Source: Streptomyces spinoverrucosus (lineage in GTDB: Bacteria > Actinomycetota > Actinomycetes > Streptomycetales > Streptomycetaceae). Taken from it: a DNA stretch of 64,000 bases. Location of the stretch: the NCBI RefSeq assembly GCF_015712165.1, contig NZ_JADPZX010000001.1, positions 3,100,001-3,164,000 on the forward strand, written 5' to 3'. Below, one piece after another: positions 49,479 to 58,093 of the stretch (the stretch's first letter is position 1; every line of letters starts with the position of its first letter). The position numbers were made by a program, and so were the translations under genes. A model generated the notes under the pieces. It made no database searches and was not told the DNA's origin. It saw only the letters and a list, made by a program, of their open reading frames with translations.

Positions 49479-50435
49479 GTGACCATGCCCACCACTGCAC
49501 ACACCCTCACGGACGTGGCGGCCTCCGACAGCACGCTGCGCCGCTTCCTGCACGGGCTGCCCGGCGTCGACGCGGTCGGCCTGGAGGCGCGCGCCGCTTC
49601 CCTCGGCACCCGTTCCATCAAGACCACCGCGAAGGCGTACGCCATCGACCTCGCCATCTCGATGGTCGACCTGACGACGCTGGAAGGCGCGGACACCCCG
49701 GGCAAGGTCCGGGCGCTCGGCGCCAAGGCGGTCCATCCGGACCCGACGGATCGTACGACCCCGGCGACCGCGGCCGTCTGCGTCTACCCCGACATGGTGG
49801 CCACGGCCAAGCAGGCCGTCGCCGGCTCCACCGTCAAGGTCGCCTCGGTGGCCACGGCCTTCCCGGCCGGCCGCGCCCCGCTCTCCGTGAAGCTGGCGGA
49901 CGTGCGCGAGGCCGTGGCCGCCGGCGCCGACGAGATCGACATGGTCATCGACCGCGGGGCCTTCCTCGCGGGCCAGTACATGAAGGTGTACGACGAGATC
50001 GTCGCCGTGAAGGAGGCCTGCGGCACGTCGGCCCGCCTGAAGGTCATCTTCGAGACCGGCGAGCTGTCGACGTACGACAACATCCGGCGCGCCAGCTGGC
50101 TCGGCATGCTGGCGGGCGCCGACTTCATCAAGACGTCGACCGGCAAGGTGGCGGTGAACGCGACGCCCGCGAACACCCTGCTCATGCTGGAGGCCGTGCG
50201 CGACTTCCGGGCCCAGACCGGGATCCAGGTCGGTGTGAAGCCCGCCGGCGGCATCCGCACCAGCAAGGACGCGATCAAGTTCCTCGTCCTGGTCAACGAG
50301 ACCGCCGGCGAGGACTGGCTGGACAACCACTGGTTCCGCTTCGGCGCCTCCTCGCTGCTGAACGATCTGCTGATGCAGCGCCAGAAGCTGGCCACCGGCC
50401 GCTACTCCGGCCCCGACTACGTGACGGTGGACTGA
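49479..50435 (+). CDS. deoC: Deoxyribose-phosphate aldolase
   Basis: A 318-residue aldolase that splits 2-deoxyribose 5-phosphate into acetaldehyde and glyceraldehyde 3-phosphate. The Schiff-base Lys lies in ADFIKTSTGK, with VIFETG and GVKPAGGIRTSKDA completing the active site. About 60 residues longer at the N-terminus than E. coli DeoC, normal for actinobacteria. GTG at 49479 is placed 6 nt from the -10, so leaderless; ATG two codons later is the alternative. Followed after 6 bp by an aldehyde dehydrogenase that could remove the acetaldehyde. Confidence 0.95.
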   Translation: MTMPTTAHTLTDVAASDSTLRRFLHGLPGVDAVGLEARAASLGTRSIKTTAKAYAIDLAISMVDLTTLEGADTPGKVRALGAKAVHPDPTDRTTPATAAVCVYPDMVATAKQAVAGSTVKVASVATAFPAGRAPLSVKLADVREAVAAGADEIDMVIDRGAFLAGQYMKVYDEIVAVKEACGTSARLKVIFETGELSTYDNIRRASWLGMLAGADFIKTSTGKVAVNATPANTLLMLEAVRDFRAQTGIQVGVKPAGGIRTSKDAIKFLVLVNETAGEDWLDNHWFRFGASSLLNDLLMQRQKLATGRYSGPDYVTVD

Positions 50436-50441
50436 TCCATC

Positions 50442-51872
50442 ATGACTTTTGAGTACGCACCGGCGCCCGAGTCCCGCGCGATCGTCGACATCGCGCCCTC
50501 CTACGGCCTGTTCATCGACGGCGAGTTCGTCGAGGCGGCCGACGGCAAGGTCTTCAAGACGATCTCCCCCGCCACCGAGGAGGTCCTCTCCGAGGTCGCC
50601 CAGGCGGGCGAGGCGGACGTCGACCGGGCCGTGCGGGCCGCGCGCAAGGCGTTCGAGAAGTGGTCGGCGCTGCCCGGCGCCGAGCGCGCCAAGTACCTGT
50701 TCCGCATCGCCCGCATCATCCAGGAGCGCGCCCGCGAGCTCGCCGTACTGGAGACCCTCGACAACGGCAAGCCGATCCGGGAGACGAGGGACGCCGACCT
50801 GCCCCTCGTGGCGGCGCACTTCTTCTACTACGCGGGCTGGGCCGACAAGCTCGACCACGCCGGATTCGGCCCGTCGCCGCGGCCGCTGGGTGTGGCAGGC
50901 CAGGTCATCCCGTGGAACTTCCCCCTGCTGATGCTGGCGTGGAAGATCGCCCCGGCGCTGGCGACCGGCAACACGGTCGTGCTGAAGCCCGCGGAGACCA
51001 CCCCGCTGTCCGCCCTGTTCTTCGCGGACATCTGCCGCCAGGCCGGGCTGCCCAAGGGTGTCGTCAACATCCTTCCGGGATACGGGGACGCGGGCGCCGC
51101 GGTCGTCGCGCACCCGGACGTGAACAAGGTCGCCTTCACCGGCTCGACCGCCGTCGGCAAGGAGATTGCGCGCACCGTCGCGGGGACGAGCAAGAAGCTC
51201 ACCCTCGAACTGGGCGGCAAGGGCGCCAACATCGTCTTCGACGACGCCCCGATCGACCAGGCCGTCGAGGGCATCGTGGGCGGCATCTTCTTCAACCAGG
51301 GCCAGGTCTGCTGCGCGGGCAGCCGACTGCTGGTGCAGGAGTCGATCCAGGACGAGCTGCTGGACTCCCTCAAGCGCCGGCTCTCCACCCTGCGTCTGGG
51401 CGACCCGCTCGACAAGAACACCGACATCGGCGCGATCAACTCCGCCGAGCAGCTGGCCCGGATCACCGCTCTCGCCGACCAGGGCGAGGCGGAGGGCGCC
51501 GAGCGCTGGTCGCCGGCGTGTGAACTGCCGTCGTCCGGTTACTGGTTCGCCCCGACGCTCTTCACGAACGTCACGCAGGCGCACACCGTCGCCCGCGACG
51601 AGATCTTCGGCCCGGTCCTGTCGGTGCTGACGTTCCGTACGCCGGACGAGGCCGTCGCCAAGGCCAACAACACTCCGTACGGCCTCTCGGCGGGCATCTG
51701 GACGGAGAAGGGCTCCCGGATCCTGGCGGTCGCGAACAAGCTGCGCGCGGGCGTCGTCTGGTCCAACACGTTCAACAAGTTCGACCCGACCTCGCCGTTC
51801 GGCGGCTACAAGGAGTCGGGCTTCGGCCGCGAGGGCGGCCGCCACGGCCTGGAGGCGTACCTCGATGTCTGA
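50442..51872 (+). CDS. Aldehyde dehydrogenase (NAD-dependent)
   Basis: A 476-residue enzyme with all catalytic elements: Asn in VIPWNFPLLM, NAD-binding FTGSTAVGKEI, general-base Glu in LELGGKG, nucleophile Cys290 in NQGQVCCAGSR and DEIFGPVLSVLTF. It lies 6 bp after deoC, so acetaldehyde from deoxyribose 5-phosphate is the likely substrate. The next gene overlaps by 8 bp and encodes a second, incomplete aldehyde dehydrogenase chain. Confidence 0.94.
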   Translation: MTFEYAPAPESRAIVDIAPSYGLFIDGEFVEAADGKVFKTISPATEEVLSEVAQAGEADVDRAVRAARKAFEKWSALPGAERAKYLFRIARIIQERARELAVLETLDNGKPIRETRDADLPLVAAHFFYYAGWADKLDHAGFGPSPRPLGVAGQVIPWNFPLLMLAWKIAPALATGNTVVLKPAETTPLSALFFADICRQAGLPKGVVNILPGYGDAGAAVVAHPDVNKVAFTGSTAVGKEIARTVAGTSKKLTLELGGKGANIVFDDAPIDQAVEGIVGGIFFNQGQVCCAGSRLLVQESIQDELLDSLKRRLSTLRLGDPLDKNTDIGAINSAEQLARITALADQGEAEGAERWSPACELPSSGYWFAPTLFTNVTQAHTVARDEIFGPVLSVLTFRTPDEAVAKANNTPYGLSAGIWTEKGSRILAVANKLRAGVVWSNTFNKFDPTSPFGGYKESGFGREGGRHGLEAYLDV

Positions 51873-52749
51873 CCGTCTCAGTGTGTTCAAGACCTACAAG
51901 CTGTACGTCGGCGGGAAGTTCCCGCGTTCCGAGAGCGGCCGGGTGTACGAGGTGACGGACTCGAAGGGCAACTGGCTGGCGAACGCGCCGCAGTCCTCCC
52001 GCAAGGACGCCCGCGACGCGGTCGTCGCCGCGCGCAAGGCGTTCGGCGCGTGGTCGGGCGCGACGGCGTACAACCGCGGGCAGATCCTCTACCGCGTCGC
52101 GGAGATGCTGGAGGGGCGCCGGGACCAGTTCGCGCGCGAGGTCGCGGACGCCGAGGGGCTGTCGAAGTCCAAGGCGGCGGCGGTGGTCGACGCGACGATC
52201 GACCGCTGGGTGTGGTACGCGGGCTGGACCGACAAGATCGCCCAGGTGGTGGGCGGCGGCAACCCGGTGGCGGGCCCGTACTTCAACCTCTCGTCGCCCG
52301 AGCCGACGGGTGTGGTGGCCGTGGTCGCCCCCCAGGACTCGTCCTTCCTGGGCCTGGTCTCGGTGGTCGCCCCGGTGATCGCGACCGGCAACACTGCGGT
52401 GGTGATCGCCTCCGAGAAGTCCCCCCTGCCCGCGCTCTCCCTCGGCGAGGTCCTGGCCACCTCGGACCTCCCCGGCGGCGTCGTGAACGTCCTCTCCGGC
52501 CGTACGGCGGAAATCGCGGCGCCGCTGGCCGCGCACCAGGACGTCAACGCGATCGACCTGGCGGGCGCGGACGACGTACTGGCCAAGGAGCTGGAGGTCG
52601 CCGCAGCGGACAATCTCAAGCGGGTGCTGCGTCCACAGCCTGTGGATTACACCGAGACGCCGGGGATCGACCGCCTGACGGCGTTCCTGGAGACGAAGAC
52701 GGTGTGGCATCCGACGGGGTCGCTGGGGGCCTCGGGGTCCTCGTACTGA
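51865..52749 (+). CDS. Aldehyde dehydrogenase-like protein without catalytic domain
   Basis: A 294-residue protein covering only the N-terminal NAD-binding part of the aldehyde dehydrogenase fold: YKLYVGGKFPRSESGR, WSGATAYNRGQILYRVAEMLE, GVVAVVAPQDSSFLGL, DLPGGVVNVLSG. It ends where LELGGK and the Cys nucleophile should follow. The Asn of PWNFP is Asp (PQDSS). No frame downstream restores the missing half, and a terminator follows at once, so this looks like a designed short form. It may pair with the enzyme encoded just upstream, like the inactive half of ALDH16 proteins. Confidence 0.85.
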   Translation: MSDRLSVFKTYKLYVGGKFPRSESGRVYEVTDSKGNWLANAPQSSRKDARDAVVAARKAFGAWSGATAYNRGQILYRVAEMLEGRRDQFAREVADAEGLSKSKAAAVVDATIDRWVWYAGWTDKIAQVVGGGNPVAGPYFNLSSPEPTGVVAVVAPQDSSFLGLVSVVAPVIATGNTAVVIASEKSPLPALSLGEVLATSDLPGGVVNVLSGRTAEIAAPLAAHQDVNAIDLAGADDVLAKELEVAAADNLKRVLRPQPVDYTETPGIDRLTAFLETKTVWHPTGSLGASGSSY

Positions 52750-52762
52750 CGGGACGTGCCTG

Positions 52763-52801
52763 AAGGGCCGCGCTTCTGCCTCGGGGCAGGGCGCGGCCTT
52801 T
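52763..52801 (+). terminator. Terminator of the deoC operon
   Basis: GGCCGCGC / GCGCGGCC stem, extended by G.T and two A-T pairs to 11, with a 17-nt loop and a TTT end, 13 bp past the stop at 52749. Confidence 0.8.
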
Positions 52802-52838
52802 CGCGCTGTGTCGCGCCTTCCGCGTCGGACGGCCGGCC

Positions 52839-53435
52839 CTAGACACGTACCGCGCTCACCAGCGCCGCCGTCGGCGCCATGCGGGTCGGGGGCTGCCAGG
52901 TCCAGGTGCGGACGGAGCCGAAACCGGCCGCGTGGACCATGGCCGCGAGGGCGGGCAGGTGGGTGGGCAGCAACTTCTCGTGGGCGGTGATGAGGAGGCG
53001 GCCGCCGGGACGCAGGACGCGGTGGAGTTCGGCGAGGGCGGCGGGGACGTCCGGCCAGAGCTGGAGATTGTTGACGGAGATCACCACGTCGACCGAGGCG
53101 TCCGGCTGACCGGTGCGGGCGGCGGTGCCGGGGCTGAGGCGGAGGCGGCCGCGTGCGATCAGCGGGGCGCAGCGGCGGCGGGCCATGGCGCGCATGGCCT
53201 CGGAGGGCTCGATGCCGACGACGTGGGCCGAACGCTCGGCGGCGGCCGCGAGGCCCACGCCGGGGCCCGGGCCGATGACGAGGACGACGTCCTGTTCGGC
53301 GGGTGCGGCGAGGGCGACGGCATGGCGTTCGGTGGCGGCGTTGCCGAGAGCCATGAGCACGCCCCCGAGCCGGCCGAGCGGGCCGCTGGGTCGGCCGAAG
53401 CAGTTGGTCAGGAGCCGCCGGGTGATGCTCTCCAC
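52839..53435 (-). CDS. Class I SAM-dependent methyltransferase
   Basis: A 198-residue Rossmann methyltransferase. SAM-binding motif I is VLVIGPGPGVGLAAAAE, the acidic loop is VGIEPSEAM, motif IV is VDVVISVNNLQLWPD, and LHRVLRPGGRLLITAHE completes the core. Substrate unknown. GTG at 53435 is the likely start, with an in-frame TTG just upstream. It diverges from the DUF2975/XRE pair and its promoter region contains the palindrome at 53504. Confidence 0.88.
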   Translation of the reverse strand: MESITRRLLTNCFGRPSGPLGRLGGVLMALGNAATERHAVALAAPAEQDVVLVIGPGPGVGLAAAAERSAHVVGIEPSEAMRAMARRRCAPLIARGRLRLSPGTAARTGQPDASVDVVISVNNLQLWPDVPAALAELHRVLRPGGRLLITAHEKLLPTHLPALAAMVHAAGFGSVRTWTWQPPTRMAPTAALVSAVRV

Positions 53436-53503
53436 GTCCGCATCCAAACACGCGCCGCCGGTCGACGCATGCGGGGACGAAACTGAGCGACACTTGCCTT
53501 CAC

Positions 53504-53520
53504 CTATCGAAAATCGATAG
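53504..53520. promoter_or_regulatory. Palindromic operator CTATCGA-AAA-TCGATAG
   Basis: Perfect 7-bp arms with a 3-bp spacer, in an AT-rich patch (about 53495-53535) between the methyltransferase gene and the DUF2975/XRE genes. A partial repeat CTATCG follows at 53525-53530. Likely operator of the XRE regulator encoded at 54050. Confidence 0.6.
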
Positions 53521-53552
53521 ATTTCTATCGCACGTCGATTGAAGGAGGGGCG

Positions 53553-54050
53553 ATGGGGCAACTGACGACGCTTGCATTGCGGATCGTGATGGTGGTGCTG
53601 CTGGCGGGTTCCGTGTTTGTGCAGGCCGTGATGGTGCCGCTGATGAGGGCCGACCTGGAGGAGGGCGGCACGGAACTGGCGTATCCGCGGGCCGCGTTTC
53701 TCGTCGTACTGATCCTGGGTGTCGTCACCGTGCAGGTCGTGCTCGTCTGCGTGTGGCGGTTGGTGACCATGGTCCAGCGGGGCACCGTCTTCTCGCACGC
53801 CGCCTTCAGGTACGTGGACATCGTCATCTGGGCCATCGCCGCTGCCGCCGCCCTGCTGAGCATGTTCGGGTACATGCTCACGCCGGGCGAGACCGTCGCG
53901 CCGGGCGTCGTTCTGCTGATCGGCGGGGTCGTCGTGGCCGTGCTGGGCGTGGCGCTCATCGTGCTCGTGTTGCGGATGCTGCTGGCGCAGGCCGTCGCGC
54001 GGGACGTCGAGGCGACGCGGATGGAGGCCGAGTTGAAGGGGGTGATCTGA
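53553..54050 (+). CDS. DUF2975 membrane protein
   Basis: A 165-residue protein with four helices (about 5-30, 48-72, 90-110, 120-145), the DUF2975 form. Family members are nearly always encoded with a small YozG-type XRE regulator, as here: the next ATG overlaps this stop. Probably a membrane sensor or partner of that regulator. GGAGGGGCG precedes the ATG. Confidence 0.88.
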   Translation: MGQLTTLALRIVMVVLLAGSVFVQAVMVPLMRADLEEGGTELAYPRAAFLVVLILGVVTVQVVLVCVWRLVTMVQRGTVFSHAAFRYVDIVIWAIAAAAALLSMFGYMLTPGETVAPGVVLLIGGVVVAVLGVALIVLVLRMLLAQAVARDVEATRMEAELKGVI

Positions 54051-54274
54051 TGCCGATCGCCGTCGACATCGACGTGATGCTGGCCAAGCGGAAGATGTCC
54101 GTGGGTGAGCTCGCGGAGCGCGTCGGGATCACGCCCGCCAACCTGGCCGTGCTCAAGAACGGTCGCGCGAAGGCCGTCCGTTTCTCGACGCTCGCCGCGC
54201 TGTGCGAGGTGCTGGAGTGCCAGCCGGGGGACCTGTTGCGGTGGGAGGCGGGAGAGGGCACTCGCGGCGAGTGA
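54050..54274 (+). CDS. Small XRE-family regulator (YozG-like)
   Basis: A 74-residue protein that is essentially one Cro/C1 helix-turn-helix: MLAKRKMSVGELAERVGITPANLAVLKNG, then RFSTLAALCEVLECQPGDLLRW. Overlaps the DUF2975 stop by one base (TGATG). Likely binds the palindrome at 53504 and controls its own operon. Confidence 0.9.
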   Translation: MPIAVDIDVMLAKRKMSVGELAERVGITPANLAVLKNGRAKAVRFSTLAALCEVLECQPGDLLRWEAGEGTRGE

Positions 54275-54379
54275 GGTCCCGCGCGGCGAATAAGGGCGCT
54301 CGCGGCAAGTAAGGACCCTCGCGGCTATTGAGAACCCTCGCGAGTCAGACCCTCTCCGCCCTCCCCCCAACCGCTTTGC

Positions 54380-54781
54380 TCAGGTCAGCAATCCCGTCGC
54401 CTGCCCCGCCACCGGGATGGTCCCGACCGACTGCGCCTGCGCGACCGGGCCGGTGAGCGCCTGGGAGGTCATCGGCTTGAAGTCGGCCAACTGGGTGCCG
54501 ACGCCGTTGTCGAGGGGATCGACACCGGTACCGGCGAGGGGGTTGGGCTTGAGACCGGCGACCGGGCCCACGACATACGGGACGGAGCCGGTGAGGGCCG
54601 CCATGCCCGCCTCGGGGTTGATTTTTCCGAGGGAGGTCGGGCGGGTGTGCACCTTGCCCAGGATCGACTCGGTGTCCGCGACGGCCGGTGTCGCGGTCGC
54701 GCTCAGGGCCGCACCCGCCGTGGCGAGCACGGCCAGGGCGCGCCGGGTGGTGGGCTTGAGGGGGGAGTCGTGTCGGGCCAT
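54380..54781 (-). CDS. Small secreted protein
   Basis: A 133-residue exported protein. Signal peptide with cleavage near AVADTES (about residue 36), then a low-complexity Gly/Pro/Thr-rich mature part with no Cys (PLAGTGVDPLDNGVGTQLADF). Resembles the product at 62104 in size and style. ATG at 54781 has AAGGTGG 8 nt upstream. Function unknown. Confidence 0.75.
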   Translation of the reverse strand: MARHDSPLKPTTRRALAVLATAGAALSATATPAVADTESILGKVHTRPTSLGKINPEAGMAALTGSVPYVVGPVAGLKPNPLAGTGVDPLDNGVGTQLADFKPMTSQALTGPVAQAQSVGTIPVAGQATGLLT

Positions 54782-54932
54782 CGTTGGTGCCACCTTGCTT
54801 GCTTGTGTGCGCTGAGTAATCAGGTCAACACGTAGGGTAGTTGAAGCTGGACGGGTGCTTCAATCAGCGACCCGCTCGCGAGCTGTTCACCGCAACCAGG
54901 TGCACCACGGCTTCGAACGGCGGCCCCCTTCC

Positions 54933-56309
54933 CTACGCCTCACCCACCCCAGCCCCCGCCAGCACCACCCCCGGATTGAGCAGCCCTTCCGGATCCAGCG
55001 CCGCCTTCACCGACCGCATCACCGCGATCTCCGCGTCCGACCGACTCAAGCGCAGATAGCGAGCCTTGGCCCGTCCCACCCCGTGCTCGGCGCTGATGCT
55101 CCCGCCCACGGCCGCCACCCGCTCCAGGACGGCGGCGGTGACCGCCTCCTCGTCCTCGGCCGCCACCTGAAGCAGGTTGACGTGCAGATTGCCCTCCGCG
55201 AGATGCCCGAAGAGGTACGGCCGCCCCCGCCCCGCCAGTACGCCGGGCAGCTCCGCGACGAAGCCGGGCAGCTCCGCCAACGGCACGGTCACGTCCAGCT
55301 TCAGCGGAACCCCCGCCGCGTTGATCGACTCGGTGTGCCGCTCCCGATAGGCGGCCAGCCGCCGCCGGTCGGCGTCCGCCAGCGCCACCGCCGTCTCCAC
55401 CGGCCCCACCGTGTCGAGCACGCCGGCCAATTCCTCGGCCGGATCACGCCGCCCCGCGCACTCCACCAGCAGATACACCGGATACGCGGTACGGAAGGGA
55501 GCGGGCAGCCCGCTCGTCTCCAACACCAGCGCCAGCCCCTCCGCCATGAAGAACTCGGCCAGCTCCAGCGAGTCCAGCACCCGCAGCCGCGCCACCAGTT
55601 CGAGCGCCGCCCGCAGCGAGTCGAGCCCCACCAGCGCGGTCACCCGCTCCGGCAGCCGCGGCACCAGACGCAGCCGGGCCCGCGTCACCACGGCCAGCGT
55701 CCCCTCGCTGCCCACCAGCAGGTTGGTCAGGTCGTACCCGGTGTTGTCCTTGGGCAGCCCGGCCAGCCGGTCCAGCACGGTCCCGTCGGCCAGCACGGCC
55801 TGAAGCCCGACCACGTTGGCCCGGGTGGTGCCGTACCGCACGACCCGCTCACCGCCCGCGTTGGTCGCGATCATCCCGCCCAGTGTCGCGGAGTCCCGGG
55901 CGGCCAGGTCGACCCCGAACTCCAGCCCCTGTGCGGCGACATGGCGATGCAGGTCGGACAGCACCACACCCGCCCCCACGGTCACCTGCCCCACGGCCGT
56001 GTCGACCGCCCCGATGCCGTCCAGCCGCCGCAGCGACAGCACGACCTCACCGCCGTCCGACGTGGGCACCGATCCGCCGACCAGCCCCGTGTTGCCGCCC
56101 TGCGCCACGACCGGCACACCGGCCGCATGGCAGCACCGCAGCACCTGGGCCACCTGTGCGGTGTCGGCGGGCCGCACCACCAGCCGGGCGCGACCGCGGT
56201 AACGCCCCGTGAAGTCGGTCTCGTACGAAGCGCACAGCGCGGGGTCGCCCAGCACATGCTCCGGGCCCACCACGGCGGACAGTTGCTGAGCGAGACGATC
56301 GGTATCCAC
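54933..56309 (-). CDS. FAD-linked oxidase (glycolate/D-lactate dehydrogenase type)
   Basis: A 458-residue flavoprotein of the VAO/GlcD group. FAD-binding blocks VPVVAQGGNTGLVGGSVPTSDGGEVVLSL (split here as GGNTGLVGG and PTSDGG), GGMIATNAGGERVVRYG, and LLVGSEGTLAVVT. The C-terminal cap has LFGHLAEGNLHVN and SAEHGVGRAKARYL, as in D-2-hydroxyacid dehydrogenases. Substrate probably a 2-hydroxy acid. The GTG at 56309 is placed 6 nt after a TACCGT -10 and lacks a ribosome site. Confidence 0.9.
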   Translation of the reverse strand: MDTDRLAQQLSAVVGPEHVLGDPALCASYETDFTGRYRGRARLVVRPADTAQVAQVLRCCHAAGVPVVAQGGNTGLVGGSVPTSDGGEVVLSLRRLDGIGAVDTAVGQVTVGAGVVLSDLHRHVAAQGLEFGVDLAARDSATLGGMIATNAGGERVVRYGTTRANVVGLQAVLADGTVLDRLAGLPKDNTGYDLTNLLVGSEGTLAVVTRARLRLVPRLPERVTALVGLDSLRAALELVARLRVLDSLELAEFFMAEGLALVLETSGLPAPFRTAYPVYLLVECAGRRDPAEELAGVLDTVGPVETAVALADADRRRLAAYRERHTESINAAGVPLKLDVTVPLAELPGFVAELPGVLAGRGRPYLFGHLAEGNLHVNLLQVAAEDEEAVTAAVLERVAAVGGSISAEHGVGRAKARYLRLSRSDAEIAVMRSVKAALDPEGLLNPGVVLAGAGVGEA

Positions 56310-56315
56310 GGTGGC

Positions 56316-56321
56316 ACGGTA
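56316..56321 (-). promoter_or_regulatory. -10 box for the leaderless FAD-oxidase gene
   Basis: TACCGT on the minus strand, 6 nt before the GTG at 56309. Confidence 0.4.
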
Positions 56322-56397
56322 CGCCCGCCCATCCACCGATCCCGTCACCGCGGGCCGCACGCTCCCGGGACCGCGCGGCGGCAGGGATAATGGCGGG

Positions 56398-57096
56398 ATG
56401 CGCGCGGGCGAGAGCCTCGCCCGAACCGCCCCCGAGACCGCAGGTGAGAAGGACGACACATTGGGTTCACATCCGCCCATACCCACCCGGGTCGTGCTGC
56501 TGTGCGGCCCGTCCGGCTCCGGCAAGTCCCTCCTCTCCGCCCGCTCCGGCCTGCCGGTCCTGCGGCTCGACGACTTCTACAAGGAGGGCACCGACCCGAC
56601 GCTGCCGCTCGTCAACGGCAGCTCCGACATCGACTGGGACCACCCGGCCTCCTGGGACGCGGACGCGGCCGTCGCCGCGGTCGAGGAACTGTGCCGCACG
56701 GGCCGTACCGACCTCCCCGTCTACGACATCTCGCTCAGCGCCCGTACCGGCGCCGAGACCCTGGACATCGGGCGGACCCCGCTGTTCATCGCGGAGGGCA
56801 TCTTCGCCGCCGAGATCGTCACCCGCTGCCGCGAGCTGGGGGTGCTGGCCGACGCGCTGTGTCTGAGCCGCGGCCCGGTGCGCACCTTCCGTCGCCGCTT
56901 CGTGCGCGACCTGAAGGAGGGCCGCAAGTCGGTGCCGTTCCTGCTGCGCCGCGGCTGGCGTCTGATGCGCACCGAGCGCTCCATCATCGCCCGCCAGACC
57001 GCGCTCGGCGCGCATGCCTGCGACCGGGACGAGGCGATGGGCCGCCTGGCCGCGGCGGCGGCGGGCCGCTGCACTACGGCACGTACGGCGGCGTAG
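56398..57096 (+). CDS. Uridine kinase-like P-loop protein
   Basis: A 232-residue P-loop kinase. Walker A CGPSGSGKSLLS, then VLRLDDFYKEGTDPTLP and DWDHPASWD, as in uridine kinases where the Asp contacts the nucleoside, and FIAEGIFAAEIV as Walker B. The C-terminal third is Arg-rich. The true start is uncertain: ATG 56398, or TTG 56461, which has GAAGG 7 nt upstream. Would phosphorylate uridine or cytidine, or a related substrate. Confidence 0.8.
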   Translation: MRAGESLARTAPETAGEKDDTLGSHPPIPTRVVLLCGPSGSGKSLLSARSGLPVLRLDDFYKEGTDPTLPLVNGSSDIDWDHPASWDADAAVAAVEELCRTGRTDLPVYDISLSARTGAETLDIGRTPLFIAEGIFAAEIVTRCRELGVLADALCLSRGPVRTFRRRFVRDLKEGRKSVPFLLRRGWRLMRTERSIIARQTALGAHACDRDEAMGRLAAAAAGRCTTARTAA

Positions 57097-57150
57097 CCCC
57101 CCGAAGACACGAAGGCGGGACTGGACGGACCCCCCGGCCCTCCAGCCCCG

Positions 57151-57232
57151 CTCCCCCGTGTTCCCCCGTGTCCCCCGCCGTGCTTCCCCCGTGCTCCCCC
57201 CGGCCCCGTACTCCCCCGTACTCCCCCGTGGG
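57151..57232. repeat. Short tandem array of CCCCCGTG-type units
   Basis: Roughly eight C-run units (CCCCCGTGTTC, CCCCCGTACTC and variants) in the 145-bp gap between the kinase-like gene and sigQ, which converge. Similar CCCCCGTG units occur inside sigQ at 57790-57825. Confidence 0.6.
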
Positions 57233-57241
57233 GCCCGGCCT

Positions 57242-57985
57242 TCAGGCGACAAGCTCCCCGAAGGCGTGCTGCTCGTCACGGCCGAAGCTGAGGACCTCGT
57301 CCTCGCGCAGCCGGCGGAGCGACCGCCAGATGCTGGACTTCACCGTGCCGACACTGATGTCGAGGATCTCCGCGATCTCCGGGTCCGTGCGGCCCTCGTA
57401 GTAGCGCAGGACCAGCATGGTGCGCTGGAGTTCGGGCAGCCGGGCCAGCGCCTGCCACAGGACCGCGCGCAGCTCGGTGCCGCGCATCGCGTCCGTGTCG
57501 CCGGGCGTCTCCGGCAGTTCCTCGGTCGGGTACTCGTTGAGCTTGCGGCGCCGCCAGGCGCTGATGTGCAGGTTGGTCATGGTGCGGCGGAGGTATCCGC
57601 CGACCGCCGCCTTGTCACTGATCCGGTCCCACGCCTTGTACGTCGAGAACAGCGCGCTCTGCAGCAGGTCCTCGGCCTCGAAGCGGTCGCCGGTCAAGTG
57701 GTAGGCGGTTGCGTACAGGGAGGCGCGGCGTTCCTGGACGTAGGCGGTGAACTCCGCCTCGCTCAGCGAGCGCCTCTCCCCCGAGTCCTCCCTGTACGCG
57801 GCTCCCCCGTGCGTTTCCCCCGTGAAACCGTCAACCACCGTCATGTACGCGGTGTGCTGACGCCCGGCGCCGCGAGCGCACCCCCGCCCGCTCACGGCAC
57901 CGGACTTCTCGGAACCCCGGCCCCCGTGCACGTCGTGCAGACGCGTGATCACTGCGCTGGTGCTGGTGCCGTGCAGCGTGTTCAT
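57242..57985 (-). CDS. sigQ: ECF sigma factor SigQ
   Basis: A 247-residue ECF sigma factor. The first 75 residues form an extension before region 2 (EFTAYVQERRASLYATAYHLTGDRFEAEDLLQ, about 80-150); region 4 (LPELQRTMLVLRYYEGRTDPEIAEILDISVGTVKSSIWRSL) ends near residue 235. Divergent from afsQ1/afsQ2, as in S. coelicolor, where SigQ opposes AfsQ1-driven antibiotic activation on glutamate medium (from memory). No anti-sigma gene is adjacent. An AfsQ1 box stands 109 bp upstream. Confidence 0.95.
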   Translation of the reverse strand: MNTLHGTSTSAVITRLHDVHGGRGSEKSGAVSGRGCARGAGRQHTAYMTVVDGFTGETHGGAAYREDSGERRSLSEAEFTAYVQERRASLYATAYHLTGDRFEAEDLLQSALFSTYKAWDRISDKAAVGGYLRRTMTNLHISAWRRRKLNEYPTEELPETPGDTDAMRGTELRAVLWQALARLPELQRTMLVLRYYEGRTDPEIAEILDISVGTVKSSIWRSLRRLREDEVLSFGRDEQHAFGELVA

Positions 57986-58093
57986 CTCGCGCCCCCCGTC
58001 GTGGACTTACCGGTGTTCGGCCTTGCTCGTCCTTGCTTCCTTGCCTGTGCCGAAAAGCTTGCCGAGCCCACTTCATGGCCGTGTCCGCCGACT

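Noticed and set aside
51865..52749. Frameshifted or sequence-error aldehyde dehydrogenase pseudogene
   Set aside because: No downstream frame encodes the missing half and a terminator follows within 15 bp, so a genuine short gene is more likely.
57151..57232. CRISPR or origin-like iterons
   Set aside because: Units are short, irregular and C-rich without spacers; no DnaA boxes or replication gene nearby.
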